Assembly (NCBI GenBank): GCA_026545225.1
Contig: CM048845.1
Span: 87,881,033-87,945,032 of the forward strand
DNA from: Cornus controversa
Taxonomy: Eukaryota; Streptophyta; Magnoliopsida; Cornales; Cornaceae
Reading direction: 5' to 3'
Length of the DNA stretch: 64,000 bases
In this document: one piece after another, positions 34,574 to 49,392 of the stretch
How the letters are laid out: each line of letters begins with the position of its first letter
How positions within the stretch are numbered: the first letter of the stretch is position 1
Position numbers and translations under genes: made by a program
Notes under the pieces: model-generated
Databases searched by the model: none
What the model saw: the letters and a program-made list of their open reading frames with translations, nothing else
Told to the model about the DNA's origin: nothing

Positions 34574-35983
34574 ATTTACAGTGGGCTTCAGCCAAATTCT
34601 GAAGATGGGCTTGGCTCAAATCTTTCTTTGTATTACATAGCACGACGAGGAGATGAGTATAACCCATGCTCCCACTGCAGTGATTAGACATATTCAACTC
34701 TTTTTTGCCTGTAATATTAACAGATCTCATATATTCTTTGTAACTATATTATACGTGCATTTACCAAGATTCAAAGTAAGTTAGCACAGTATATATATAT
34801 ATATAAGCTCTATGCTATTAAACGGAATTAGCTTGGTGTAAGAAGCACAATGGAATAGATCGATATCTTTATCATAATCAATAATCTGAACCAATCCAAT
34901 TTACTCTCTACCAATCAAGCACAAATTACATTTCAGATTTTAACGGTGCTATCATTCAAAGATAAGACTTTTCTGAGCAACTTAAATAAGAAAATGAAAA
35001 TGAAAGGAAAGTTTGATTTTCTAAATAGGCGTGCCCAGTTGATCAAAGGAAACCACAAGTGGAAGATGATTGTGTAGATGTAGTAATCAAAGGTGTATAT
35101 ATATAATCTTCAAACAATTAGTTATTGGCCTATACACCAACAGTGATGGAAAATTCCCTTCAAACAATTCTACGTCGTTAAGATCGAGTTTGATTTTTCT
35201 ACTAACCAGCTTCAATTCAGGACCACATCTTGTTTTTGTGGACTGCCTTTGAAGAAAATCAAATAGATGAAACAATATTGTCTGCATAAGCAAAAAAATC
35301 TAAGGAAACATCCACTGCCCTTCCACAAAATAATAATAATAATGCATTCTCAGATGTCCAAATTATTTTATTTCGTTCATCAGAGTTTCTAAAATTTTTA
35401 TTTTCTAATATTATTAGATTTCCTAAAAATTTTGTTTCTTTGTATTGTTAGGCTCCAACCAATGATAAAGATTTAATAATAGGACTAAATAATTTAATTC
35501 ATTTTCAAACTTCTAATTTTTATCCTTATCTTAACACATTCCCTTTTTTTTTCTCTCTATCACTCCTGATTTCACGTTTCGCATGAATTATTGAATATAT
35601 ACTTAACGGATAATTGTAATCTCTTGCTTACGTTTTCTCCTCTTCTTTCGTTACAATGTCTTTTTTTGTTATAGTTAACAATAAGATAATAAAATATTTA
35701 GGTAAAAAATTAACAAATGAACAACCAAGTCATCTAAAAGAATTAGAAGATAATACAATAATAAAAGAAAAATATATTAGGGAGTTAGATTCATAATGAT
35801 AATCAAATTTGTGATAAGAAAATTCTTAACGAAAAACATGAAAAAACAAAATGGAAGAAAGTGAAGCAAGTAAAAAAACAAAATGAAGATCTTATTTAAA
35901 AATCATATTATATTCCCACAAATATTTATGCATCAGAAAAATATTGTCAAAAAATTAAGAAAATTATTAGTAAAAAATGGTCC

Positions 35984-36029
<46 letters not shown>

Positions 36030-36297
36030 AACTAATATTAATAATTTTTATATAAATATTATTAACTAATATTTGATATTGTATTTTTGGCCTAGGGCCT
36101 CAAACTAGTGAGCCTCCATGTGCATTCCTACAGACGAACATGAAACAATATCAGCAGAAGCAACAAAGCTAAAGGAATATCCAAGACCCTTCCACATAAT
36201 AATACTTTCTACACACATTAATCAAAGTCAATAATGAAAATATCAGGCTAACACGCAACTTATTGCAAACCATCCCTTAGCTTTTACAAGCTCATTC
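34399..36297. other. Spacer between C and D, including the D promoter region
   Basis: No gene. It has (TA)n runs at about 34465-34488, 34557-34573 and 35987-36023. Two segments, about 35215-35350 and 36130-36215, repeat the same upstream landmarks (GAAACAATAT, AAGGAATATCCA or AAGGAAACATCCA, CCCTTCCACA.AATAATA). The ancestral 5' flank is thus partly duplicated and split by AT-rich DNA. Confidence 0.5.
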
Positions 36298-39393
<3,096 letters not shown>

Positions 39394-40560
39394 AGGTAAC
39401 AATGTATCAATTACCAGACCAAACATTTTTGCATTATGAATTCATAATACTTTATATTCAGTATTTCAATTTAAGAGCAAAGTTGCATGAATAAAGTGAA
39501 TTAATTATGTGCTTGACTCTGTTTATAAGATTGTTTGGATTAGTCATTTTTTTATATTATTTTGAGATATGTTATTTCTCAATACACACAGAATAATTTC
39601 TCTTCCCTGTGACATTGTGGCATTGTTGTCTGCTTATTATAAAGTAATGCAAAACTAACTCACTAATATCTTGAAAGGCAAAATATTATCTATTATAATA
39701 ATTCAGCCACCATGTTGGAAATGGAAACAAGAAATGTTCACAAGTAATTTTTTTTTTTTCTTAAAAAAAAAAGGATTTGGTGCATATTAAGTTTTGAGAA
39801 AAGAACTTGCACCATGGCAATCAACAATGTGCAATGCATGGATAAAAGAAAGATGAAGGAATAAAATTGAGAAAGCTAACCAGTATCTCAACTCTGTGTG
39901 AGAGTAATCACCTTCCGAACTTCTTTTGTTTTGTATTTTCTCTTTTACCTATTTTTTTCCGCCTTAATCCCTCATTTGGACTGAGATAGTTGAAAGGAAA
40001 AGAGAAGAAAATAGAACCGAGCAATACTATTTCTTGTTTTGTTTAAATATGTGGAAGAATTTGGAGGGATTGATTTTGAATCCTCTCAAAACTTATATTC
40101 TTTATTAGTTTGTTTCTAAATTTAAATTAATAGTAATTATTATAATCTTCTTTCAAACTTTTAAGCAAGGGTACCACAAGTTAAATGGTTAACAATTAAC
40201 AATAATATTTTTTTATCACAAAATAAATCACGCAACCTTAACCTGATTTTATATATAGGATTAAGTGCAAAAAAAAAAAAATTCACTATACAAAAAATTG
40301 TGCAAAAAAGTACCCTTCCAGTTTAGGATGCTCGTGTAATTCCCAACTAATCAGCTTCGATGTGCAAAATTACGCACTAGATTCTGTTCAAAAATAGTCT
40401 GACTTTAATTTTTTTGAAAGCTCGAAATATCCTTTTCTAAGGACTAAAATACCCATCAAATGGTTCTATACTTCTATATAACATTAGGCCTTGTTTGGAT
40501 GCAAATTCATTATCTATTTATATCTCTTTATGGGTTTTTTTTCTAACATTTTTTTTCTAA
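39394..40560. other. 3' flank of copy D
   Basis: No gene. 39590-40260 is homologous to the spacer after G (59160-59580), sharing ACCACAAGTTAAATGGTTAA and AACCTTAACCTGATTTTATAT. After about 40260 the similarity stops and unrelated DNA begins. Confidence 0.6.
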
Positions 40561-40577
40561 CATTTTTTTTCTCCTCT

Positions 40578-40622
40578 CCCCCCCCCCCCCCCCCCCCCCC
40601 CCCCTCTCTCTCTCTCTCTCTC
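40578..40622. repeat. Poly-C tract (27 nt) followed by (TC)9
   Basis: An uninterrupted run of 27 C (40578-40604) runs straight into TC dinucleotides (40605-40622). Long C homopolymers are rare in plant DNA, and the exact length may be uncertain for technical reasons. Confidence 0.85.
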
Positions 40623-41158
40623 TTCATATTCTCAGCAATATATGAAGTTGAGTAAATCAAATAAAATACAACAAAACAAAAGTCAAGAGAAATATATATC
40701 ACACGAAAGAACACCACCAATCGAACACACTTCCCACTATAATTGACAGAAGATGATGCCCAAGGCATGCTGATAGATACTGAATAACATGCAATATATA
40801 TTGAATAACAAAACCATATCTTCAGCATAGGCCTCTTGAACCGACAACTGGAATGAAACCAACCGCTCTCAAGCGTCGGATCGAGCCTTCGAGTCGGCGC
40901 CGGACTTGCATCTGACAACGGAGTAGAAACCAAAGCATCTTTCGGTTCCTAAGTGATCGGCACCAAGTTCAGAGAGAAGTAGTTCGGCGCGGCGGTTTCC
41001 GGCGATGAAAATTAGTTCGTAGACAGAGAAATCTGGTGGCGGAAAACGACGTACGGTTCATAGTCTTCGGAGTGGCGCCGGTGGTTGTTGGGCGACAGAG
41101 TCGGAGAGATGGCTTAGGGTTTCGTAGCCTAAGCCGTCAGATTTCCATTGTTAGAAAA
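40623..41158. other. GC-rich island of unknown origin
   Basis: About 40850-41150 is clearly more GC-rich than its surroundings and has many CGGCG and GCCGG words, like the 5' end of a plant gene read on the minus strand (CT-rich, CGCCGGAAACCGCCGCGCC). A 139-codon minus-strand frame (40514-40933) crosses it but runs into the poly-C tract and has no recognised domain. It could be a captured gene fragment or a relic promoter. Confidence 0.3.
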
Positions 41159-41161
41159 TAA

Positions 41162-41585
41162 GGCTATGTTTGGTAAAATGAAAAGAAAAGTAAGGATAAT
41201 ATTAGTAACGAAAGAAAAGAAATGAAATGAAAGAAATGATAATCAACATGTTTGGAGAAAGAAAGGAAATAAAACAATTTAAAAATTTTATTATTATACC
41301 CTTTTATATTTAAAAGAACAAATTTTAGTTTTTATCAAAATAAGGACAAAATTGGTATTAACAAAGTTTTATTAAAAAATGTTGCATTTCCTTCCCTTTC
41401 CTTCCATTTCTTTCTATTTTTGAAATGATAACAAAAGCTACTATTCACCCTTTATTTATCTCTCCAAATCCTTTCATATATTTCATTTCATTTCCTTTAA
41501 AAATTTCATGCTAAACACACAAAACCATAACCCTCCAAATCATTTCTTTTCTTTTCCTTCTATTTCTTTCCTACCAAACTGACCC
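41162..41585. mobile_element. Tourist-like (PIF/Harbinger-type) MITE, 424 bp
   Basis: Begins GGCTATGTTTGGTA and ends TACCAAACTGACCC, with TAA on both sides (41159-41161 and 41586-41588). The inverted ends continue as purine- or pyrimidine-rich arms (AAAGAAATGAAATG against CATTTCTTTTCTTTTCCTTC). A TAA duplication and a GG..TGTTTGGT terminus are typical of Tourist/Harbinger MITEs. No ORF. Confidence 0.75.
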
Positions 41586-42133
41586 TAAAGGACTGCAAGG
41601 TGATTGTAGTTTGGTGAGTGTCATTCTACCATGCGACGTCGTTAGCTTCCTTGACATTTTACATCTTCTCTATTTTAAACACAACGGCAAGAATTGAGTA
41701 ACGATAATTGTTGTCAATATTAGTTACAGGAATCAAGTGGTGGAAATGGCTTGCCATCGCAGTAGGAGAAACTCTAGTTATAATTTTGTTTGGCTACTTG
41801 TGCTATTTAAGATTGTGAAGTGTAATAAAAGGTAATTTCTCATGACTAATTATTGAGATTTTCTCACTCTAAAATGATTGTTAATCAAATCAATGTGTAT
41901 TTTTTTTTTTTTGTAAATCTAACCGAAAAGAGAGAAATAAAATTTTTATTTGAGGTTAGAGTTCCCACGAAATATGAAGACAAGAAGAAGGGCTGCCATG
42001 AGTTGCAAGTATTTAACTACAAAAGCACAGTGATTGCTACAAACAATTTTTCAAATACAAAAAAGTTTGGAGAGGGTGGATTTGGACCTATTTATAAGGT
42101 AAATTCTAGAGAGCCTTTTATCAAAATGATTTG

Positions 42134-42666
42134 TGTTATATTTATTTCAAATTCTTAATGGGTTGGGTTTTGAGTTGTAATACATGTCCGATAACGAAAA
42201 GGTGTAAGGGAGAGGTGAGCATGAAGAAGTAATAACTAGAGAGGGAGCTGAGTGGTGAAGAAAAGATAATGGAGTGAGGGAAAAGAAGAAAGTGGGTGGG
42301 TAGAAGAGTAAATAGATATAATCTTATCAATATTCGTGAGTATGTGAGGGTAGAGATGATGAGTGAGTGTGTAGAACACCGATGATAAGTGAGTAGTAAA
42401 CCGTGAAAGGCTCGAGTCTCTTGCGCCATACCTTAAGCAAAGAGTGTGAGTTCACGATTCGGTGTTCAAAGTCTATACCGGTGTGATTTCTCATAAGTCA
42501 GTGTGTAAGTGTTGAGTGTTTGTATTCTATCATTATAATCTCTTTTTCATGATAGTGACGTAGCTCGGGTGGGACCGAACCATGTATCTTGTGTTTGTGT
42601 GTATGATTCCTTTATTATTTTTGGATCTCTATGTTTGCTTGTGATGTATTTCTGCTAGCCCCAACA
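42134..42666. mobile_element. Probable solo LTR, 533 bp, in intron 3 of copy E
   Basis: Compared with copies D and G, intron 3 holds extra DNA starting TGTTATATTT and ending GCTAGCCCCAACA (TG...CA ends). Flanks are ATTTG on the left and AATGG on the right, a poor match for a 5-bp duplication, although D has ATTTGG at this point. No coding sequence. Confidence 0.6.
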
Positions 42667-42840
42667 AATGGATATTATAATTTTTTTACCATGTCTCAGG
42701 ACAACTTTTCTAATAGACAAGTTATAGCAGTAAAAAAGCTTTCAAGAAGTTCAGGACAAGGATTAGTGGAGTTCAAGAATGAGATTTTACTCATTTCCAA
42801 GCTCCAACACAATAATCTTGTTAGGCTTTTGGTATGTTAC

Positions 42841-45183
42841 TGTTAACACCTAAATTATGGCCAAAGTTATTGGGACACGTGGCCAAGATTAGGAGACTTT
42901 TGGTCAAGTCGCCTAAGAGTTTCGACCTCATCGCCTAAGAGTCTCGACGACTAGTTGTTAGAAACTCTCGATGACCAGTCGCCTAAGACTCTCGACGAGA
43001 GTCGCCTAAGAGACTTTCGATCTCATCGCTTAAGGCTCTCGATGACCAGTCGCCTAAGACTCTCGACGAGAGTCGCCTAAGAGACTTTCGATCTCATCGC
43101 TTAAGACTCTCGACGATAGTCGCCTAAGAGACTTTCGATCTCATCGCTTAAGACTCTCGACGATAGTCGCCTAAGAGCATCTCGATCAAGTCACCTGAAA
43201 AGTCTCGGCCAACCATGGCCTAAGAGCATTTCGAGAGTCGCCTAAGAGATTCTTGATCAAGTCGTCTAAGGAGAGAGTTACCTAATCGAACCTCAATCAC
43301 TCCTCGTCTGAAAAGTCTCGGCCAATCATGGCCTAAGAATATTTCGACCATTTCTCACCTAAGAGAGTGACCTAAGGAGAGAATTGCCTAAGACTCTCAA
43401 CGACTAGTTGCTAGAGACTCTAGACGACTTGTCGCCTAAGACTCTCGATGACTAGTCGCCTACGAGCATTTCGATGACTAGTCGCCTACGAGCATTTCGA
43501 TGACTTGTCGCCTAGGAGCATTTCGATCAAGTGGCCTAAGAGACTCTCGACCTCTTCGCCTAAGGATTTTGGCCAATCATGGCCTAAGAATATTTCGACC
43601 ATTTCTCACCTAAGAGAGTGACCTAAGGAGAGAATTGCATAAGACTCTCAACGACTAGTTGCTAGAGATTCTCGACGACTTGTCGCCTAAGAGTCTCGAC
43701 GACTAGTCGCCTAAGAGCATTTCGATCAGTCGCCTAAGAGACTCTCGACCTCTTCGCCTAAAGATTTTGGCCGTTCATGGCCTAAGAATATTTCGACCAT
43801 TTCTCGCCTAAGAGAGTGACCTAAGGAGAGAATTGCCTAAGACTCTCAACGACTAGTTGCTAGAGACTCTCGACGACTTGTCGCCTAAGACTTTCGACGA
43901 CTAGTTGCCTAAGAGCATTTCGATCAAGTCGCCTAAGAGACTCTCGGCCTCATCGCCTAAGAGTCTCGACGACTAGTCGCCTAAGAGCATTTCGATCAAG
44001 TCGCCTAAGAGACTTTTGATCAAGTCGTCTAAGAGAGACGCCTAAGAGCTTTTGGCCACTCATGGCCTAAAAGTCTTAACCATGCCTAAAAGAGCTGAGT
44101 TCGTGCAAGATAGAATTGATATCTTTTTAGGTCTCAGAAACCAACCAAGATTTGATCCGGGTCAAAGTATGACCAGCTGCAAATTTTAAAGGCTCGAGAA
44201 CCCAGAAGTCAGATCAGGAGACTATGAAAGCTAAAAATAGAAATGACAACTTGATCGATTTCTGAGGTTCAAATACTCAAAGTTTCAAATGGGAAAATCT
44301 CACCCACTTTTGATGAAACAATCAGAATGGTCAGAGGAATCCAGAGTCAGAGTCAGAATCAGACTTGGTGGTTGAGGAGAGCTGGAAATAGAGAGCAACC
44401 TAAGTCAACAACTTGAAAGATTTCACAAGCCAAAGCCAAAAATGTCATGCCATATATATATCTCTATCTGTCCATGGAGATGTGTGCTAATATGCCAAAA
44501 TAGGCTCAGCAATGTAGTTGGAAGATCATCTTCAACCTGCACCCATTTATTGTCTAGAAGGACGGACTGAAAGGGACATGATCAGTCCAATGGCCTCTAT
44601 AAATACTGATGCAAATTCTACAAAGAAGAGGTCCACGACCATCAAATCTCTAAGTCATATATCATTCATATCACTTAGCAATTTACTTCATTCAACTTTC
44701 TTAGCTTTCAGACTCAGCTTAGCATTTACTTGTTTTCTTAGCATTAGAATCTTTAGTTTCTCTTCCAAACCAGTAACTTAGATTCTCAATTTCAGTTCCC
44801 AGTATTGTTTTATCTTTAGTTTTTATTGTTAGAAATCAATCATTTCCTTTCAATCAAAGCTTGTAATACATTTATCATTGTAATTGTTCCACAAGATTAA
44901 TGAAGAAGGTGTTACAAACTCAGGTATAAATGCTGTCCCTTTACATTATTTGTAAATCTTATCAAAAGAACTTCTAAAGTCCTTTCTTCAAAGGCAATAG
45001 TAACCTCAAGGAGGGGGTCATTCCTACCCTCCAACTTTCGCCTGAACCAGCTGAGGTCGACGACTCGACTCGATAGGAATAGTTTGGTACAAAAATCTTT
45101 GAGTCCATTCGGACTCTGGCACGCCCGCGTTTCAGGTCAACCATTGATTGGTCAACGATCTCAGACCACTTGTGAGCCAAACA
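42841..45183. mobile_element. Solo LTR, 2343 bp, inserted in kinase exon 4 of copy E
   Basis: Bounded by a perfect 5-bp duplication GTTAC (42836-42840 and 45184-45188). Ends are TGTTAACACC and GAGCCAAACA, i.e. TG...CA. There is no coding sequence and neither end recurs inside, as expected for one LTR left after LTR-LTR recombination. A TATAAATA at 44599 and a T-rich, poly-A-signal-like segment near 44820-44910 fit an LTR promoter and terminator. The first 1.2 kb is a minisatellite. The length suggests a Ty3-type long-LTR family, but that is inference. Confidence 0.82.
42885..44080. repeat. Minisatellite inside the solo LTR (CGCCTAAGA/CTCGACGA words)
   Basis: About 1.2 kb built from variants of GTCGCCTAAGA, CTCTCGACGACTAGTCGCC, GAGCATTTCGATCAAGTCGC and TTTGGCCA.TCATGGCCTAAG. 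A higher-order unit of about 240-260 bp with AATATTTCGACCATTTCTC recurs near 43340, 43590 and 43790. Confidence 0.88.
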
Positions 45184-45883
45184 GTTACATTAAAGGAGAA
45201 GAAAAGATGCTAATCTATGAGTACATGCCCAACCAAAGCCTCGATTTCTTCTTCTCCGGTAAACAGCTTTGAATACTTTCAGTTATCCAATAACGTTGAT
45301 TAATTATCTATCAAAAGCTCATATATATGTATACTCTACAAATTCAATGTACAGATCCTAGTAAAAAGTCATCCTTAGATTGGAAGAAACGTATCATCAT
45401 CATTGAAGGATTGCTCAAGGACTTTTTTACCTTCACAAGCATTCAAGATTTAGAATAATTCATAGAGATTTAAAAGCTAGTAATATATTACATGATAAAA
45501 AGATGAACCCAAAAATATCAGATTTTGGTATGACTTGAATATTTGGAGAGAATGAATCTGAAGCAAATACAAAGACGGTTGTCGGAACATAGTGAGTAAA
45601 CATATATTGCATATTCAAGTGATGTCATGTGAACATATTTTATTAGTATGCCCTCAAATGCTAACAATTTCTGCTTTTAATTAATCTAGACAGTATGTTT
45701 TCTTCTATGTAATGTTTTGTTCTTGTCGGGTTAAAAAAAATGTTAACAATTTTCTCAACTATTAATATAGTGGTTACACGTCTCTCGAGTACATAATGGA
45801 GGGCAAATTTTCAATTAAGTCTGATATGTTTAGTTTTGGAGTGTTATTGCTTAAGATCATAAGTGGCAAGAAGAGCCGCTTAA

Positions 45884-46258
45884 GGTTAAATAAAAAAAAT
45901 TCTAATTCTAATTCTTAATTCTATAAGGTTAAATAAAAAAAATTCAATTGACCATTTGATATAATTGTTATGCTTAGTGTGTGACTCGTTAAATTTTTTT
46001 TTGTGGAAAGAAAAATCGTTTCAACATCAAAAACAAACACAAACATATAATAACGGATTCTAAATTATAACCAAGCGTTGCCTAGTGTTTGGAATGAGAA
46101 GAATTTAAAATGGAATTGGATTTTATGAGATTTGAAATTCCAAAGTATAGTGTTATCAAATCCCATGAAAAATGGTGGAATTTGATGAGATTTGTAAACT
46201 AGCTTAGTTGTAGATTTGTAATTTACCCATCTTGCCCTTCTTTGTAGTGAAATGTAAC
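45884..46258. other. Non-coding DNA after the broken end of copy E
   Basis: AT-rich, with a short direct repeat (TAAGGTTAAATAAAAAAAATTC). From about 46084 to 46200 it looks like one arm of a Tourist-like element (TGTTTGGAATGAGAAG; GAGATTTGAAATTCC) whose other arm lies at about 47155-47270. Confidence 0.4.
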
Positions 46259-46266
46259 ATTGTAAT

Positions 46267-46389
46267 TAGGGGTGGCAATATCCTCCGCCCCGCTCCACCC
46301 CTAATGGAGGGGATTTGGCTCGCCCCTAATGAGAGTAGGGGCGGGTATGATTTTTTTAAGGAAACCCGCCTAGTACCTGTCCCGCCCCG

Positions 46390-46431
<42 letters not shown>

Positions 46432-47098
46432 GTGAAATAATTGTAAGGAGTGTGCCATTTCTTTTATTATTATAGTACTTATATAAATATAGTATACTAG
46501 ATATATGGCAGTCACTAGGGTTTATTCTCTTCAGTAAAAAATGATTTTCAAATTTCATTCATGCTGAACAACAAAACAAGAAAGAGAGTTAGAGATAACT
46601 TAGAAGTTATTTGAAACCCTAGAGATCTCTCAGCGACAATTTTATTCCGGTGAAGCCGTAAAGGTACTCTCTCTTTCTCTCACCCTCTCTTTATCTTGTT
46701 CTACTCTATTCCTCTCTTTTATCTCGTGGCTAAAAGAAAACTCTCTTTATTTTGTGTACATAATAGATCTATAATAAAAAAATTCTTAAAGACCAAAACT
46801 GTTTCTATCTCCATCTACATATGTATGTATGTTTGTGTCATTTTGTTTGGTCTTATATATTTGGATTTTGACTGTAGGAGTGTTATATCATTGTTTGGGT
46901 ACATTTAACCCAAACATCGAATTCAGAGCAAATAAAGCTAAAGATTTTAAGGGTTTTGCTATTCCTCTCTTTCTCTAAACGGGACGGTAATGGTATGCTT
47001 ACCACAAACCCGTTAGGGTTCTTAATGGGAGATGGATTGAGCATTTCCTTGACGGGATGGGGTAGGGTTTTGGCATACCCGCCCCGTTGCCATCTCTA
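46267..47098. mobile_element. hAT-type element with GGGGCGGGG ends, 832 bp
   Basis: Ends TAGGGGTGGCAA and TTGCCATCTCTA, flanked by a perfect 8-bp duplication ATTGTAAT (46259-46266 and 47099-47106). Near-terminal DNA is rich in CCCGCCCCG. It includes an (AC)15 run (46393-46422). No transposase. It lies between two inverted arms of another element (46084-46200 and 47155-47270), so it is probably nested. Confidence 0.88.
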
Positions 47099-47106
47099 AT
47101 TGTAAT

Positions 47107-48008
47107 TCTAATTAAGGGTAAAATGGTAAAAAAATATTTCCTTTATAATTAAATTCTAAGTTATTCCAAACACACAAATAAAATTTCATTTCAAATCCCA
47201 TCCAATTCTAATTCCTTTTCCAATTTCAAATCCCATAAGAATTTGATTCCTAAAGGAAATGATGATCCAAACTTTTGAGAATTTTGGTTGAGCACTGTGA
47301 CGGGGAAATCGTAAAGGATAGATACAAAATGTTAATTTGTTGGGAAATCGTGAAAAAGATCCTCAGTTTCATGGCATAATTATTTGCTAATCACAACAAT
47401 GACACTTCCCTATTACAACCACCTATTTTTTTTTCAATAGAATTGTGAGTTTTTAAATTTTAAAATCCTTTTACCACTCTAGATTTAGAAGAAAAGAATT
47501 CTTACTATTCAAATAAAATGATATCTACTGTAGTCAATTTTTAATTTCAAAACTCTCTCTCTATATACAGTTTTGGCTATTTTTTTTTTTTTGAAACCAA
47601 TGAGATTTAAATTTTGTCTTAAGTTTTATTCTTAATCAAGATTTATTTAGATTCTAAAAGCACTTCATTGTCATAAAACTAAAATTGATTTTACAATATA
47701 ATTCATAAATATAGATTACAGACTTCGATAAATTAGAGACAATTCTATATGTTCGTCAAAATGTCTCAAAAGAGTGTCAGGGCCCTTTGAAACCAAAATA
47801 TTCCTTTGGACTGTTTCTTAAAGATACATGATTCATGGAGAATACTTGCCTCGCCTTGTAAGAAAGACTTTCCTGATTTGATCTAATTAAATGTTTACAT
47901 CTGTTCAAATTTATATAATATTAATGCTCGGTTTGATTAGAGGAACGGAAAAATGGATAGAAGGGATTAAGAGAGAGATAAATATGACACCTCTAAGAAA
48001 GGAATACT
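47107..48008. other. Intergenic DNA, no gene seen
   Basis: The first 170 bp contain the right arm of a possible Tourist-like element. The rest is AT-rich without recognisable features. Confidence 0.35.
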
Positions 48009-48016
48009 ATTAGAAG

Positions 48017-49392
48017 TAGGGATGGCAATTTGCCCCGCCCCGTCTGGTACCCGCCCCGCTCCGCCCCGTTTAAAACCCATTTACGGAACCGTTTAAGGAA
48101 ACGGGGTGGGGATGGGGTTAGAGAAAATAACCCGCGTTTAAACGGGGCGGGGACGGGGGTAAGACCCTACCCCGACGGGTACCCGCCCCGTTTAAGGATA
48201 TATATATTTATACATATATATATAATATATAGAGAAAATATTAATAATGTATAAAGAAAATATTAATATTATATATGTAATACCCCGCTCCAACACATGG
48301 TATGATATTGTCCGCTTTGGGCCTGAGCCCGCACGGTTTTGCTATTGGGTTTACCCCAAAAGGCCTCATACCATTTGAAGAGAACATACTACATATAAAC
48401 ACATCCCCTTCTTCACACCCAGGCGATGTGGGATTAAGCACCTTGTACCCTGTCAGTGTGGTAGCTCAGCCCAGTGTCTGTCTATGCACCCGCCCACTCA
48501 CACCCGTCCACAAGGGTTACTACAATCCACCCCCCTACGAGGCCCGATGCCCTCGTCGGCACACTTACTTCCAGCTGGGTTCAGGCTCTGATACCAACTG
48601 TAATACCCCGCTCCAACACATGGTATGATATTGTCCGCTTTGGGCCTGAGCCCGCACGGTTTTGCTATTGGGTTTACCCCAAAAGGCCTCATACCATTTG
48701 AAGAGAACATACTACATATAAGCACATCCCCTTTTTCACACCCAGGCGATGTGGGATTGAGCACCTTGTACCCTGTCAGTGTGGTAGCTCAGCCCAGTGT
48801 CTGTCTATGCACCCGCCCACTCACACCCGTCCACAAGGGTTACTAGTTCCAACACATGGTATGATATTGTCCGCTTTGGGCCATAGCCCGCACGGTTTTG
48901 CTATTGGGTTTACCCCAAAAGGCCTCATACCATTTGAAGAGAACATACCACATATAAGCACATCCCCTTTTCCACACCCAGGCGATGTGGGATTGAGTAC
49001 CCTGCACCCTGTCAGTGTGGTAGCTCAGCCCAGTGTCTGTCTTCGCACCCGCCCACTCACACCAGTCCACAAGGGTTACTACAATATATATCATACAAGT
49101 TTATTATATCAGTAATGGATGACTCAATATTATCCATTGTGTTGCAAGTATCTAAATGTGTGTTTTTGGTGTATATGTATCAAAATATCAGATTTATTAT
49201 TATAAAAAATTTTGCATTAAAAAAGAAAAATGTATAAACGGGGCGGGGCGGGGAAAGTTAAACGGTTATGGGAATGGGGAAGTCAAAACCCGCCCCGCCC
49301 CGTTTATACACAGTTGCGGGGCGGGGAAAGTTAAACGGTTTCGGTTATGGAGAAGACAAAACCCGCCCTGCCCCGCCCCATTGCCATCCCTA
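48017..49392. mobile_element. hAT-type element with GGGGCGGGG ends, 1376 bp, host to a nested TRIM
   Basis: Ends TAGGGATGGCAA and TTGCCATCCCTA, flanked by a perfect 8-bp duplication ATTAGAAG (48009-48016 and 49393-49400). The end regions carry many CCCGCCCCG / CGGGGCGGGG words, as in the 46267-47098 element. Without the nested 808 bp the host element would be about 570 bp. Confidence 0.9.
48276..49083 (-). mobile_element. TRIM retroelement nested in the hAT element, with three LTR copies
   Basis: LTR copy 1 is 48276-48524 (249 bp, TGTAATACCCCG to GGGTTACTACA), followed by a 74-bp interior (48525-48598), LTR copy 2 (48599-48845, last bases lost) and LTR copy 3 (48846-49083, lacking about 12 bp at its start). 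On the minus strand the primer-binding site TGGTATCAGAGCC (48584-48596) sits two bases from LTR 2, and a purine tract (AGGGGGGTGG) abuts LTR 1. The flanking duplication is ATATA, weak evidence in AT-rich DNA. It has no coding capacity. The third LTR suggests unequal recombination between copies. Confidence 0.85.

Larger units (their letters stand above)
41730..45883 (+). pseudogene. Copy E: lectin receptor kinase pseudogene, head and tail missing, two solo LTRs inside
   Basis: There is no ectodomain exon. It starts at the membrane exon (41730, IKWWKWLAIAVGETLVIILF). The juxtamembrane/P-loop exon follows (about 41925-42099), its acceptor changed from CAG to CCG. Intron 3 carries a 533-bp solo LTR. 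Exon 4 (42701 to 42840, then 45184 to about 45259) is cut by a 2343-bp solo LTR after NLVRLL. Exon 5 (45355-45592) has a 1-bp deletion (about 45408) and a TGA in place of the Arg codon after DFGMT. Exon 6 starts at 45771 and breaks off at about 45883. Exon 7 is absent here. The order of damage is not known. Confidence 0.9.

Noticed and set aside
42885..44080. Regularly repeated CGCCTAAGA/CTCGACGA words resembling a CRISPR array at first sight
   Set aside because: Plant nuclear DNA; units vary in length without constant repeat and unique spacers, and the array lies inside a solo LTR.
46084..47270. Tourist-like element interrupted by the 832-bp hAT element
   Set aside because: The two arms look complementary (TGTTTGGAATGAG against CTTATGGGATTTGAAATT-type words), but outer ends and target duplication are not clear enough to list as a feature.
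48276..49083. Cassandra-type TRIM (LTR carrying 5S rRNA sequence)
   Set aside because: No 5S rRNA-like promoter boxes were recognised in the LTR, so only the general class TRIM is claimed.
48030..49115. Several ORFs of 75-108 codons on both strands
   Set aside because: They are readings of the TRIM LTR copies and interior; the same peptide recurs with each LTR.
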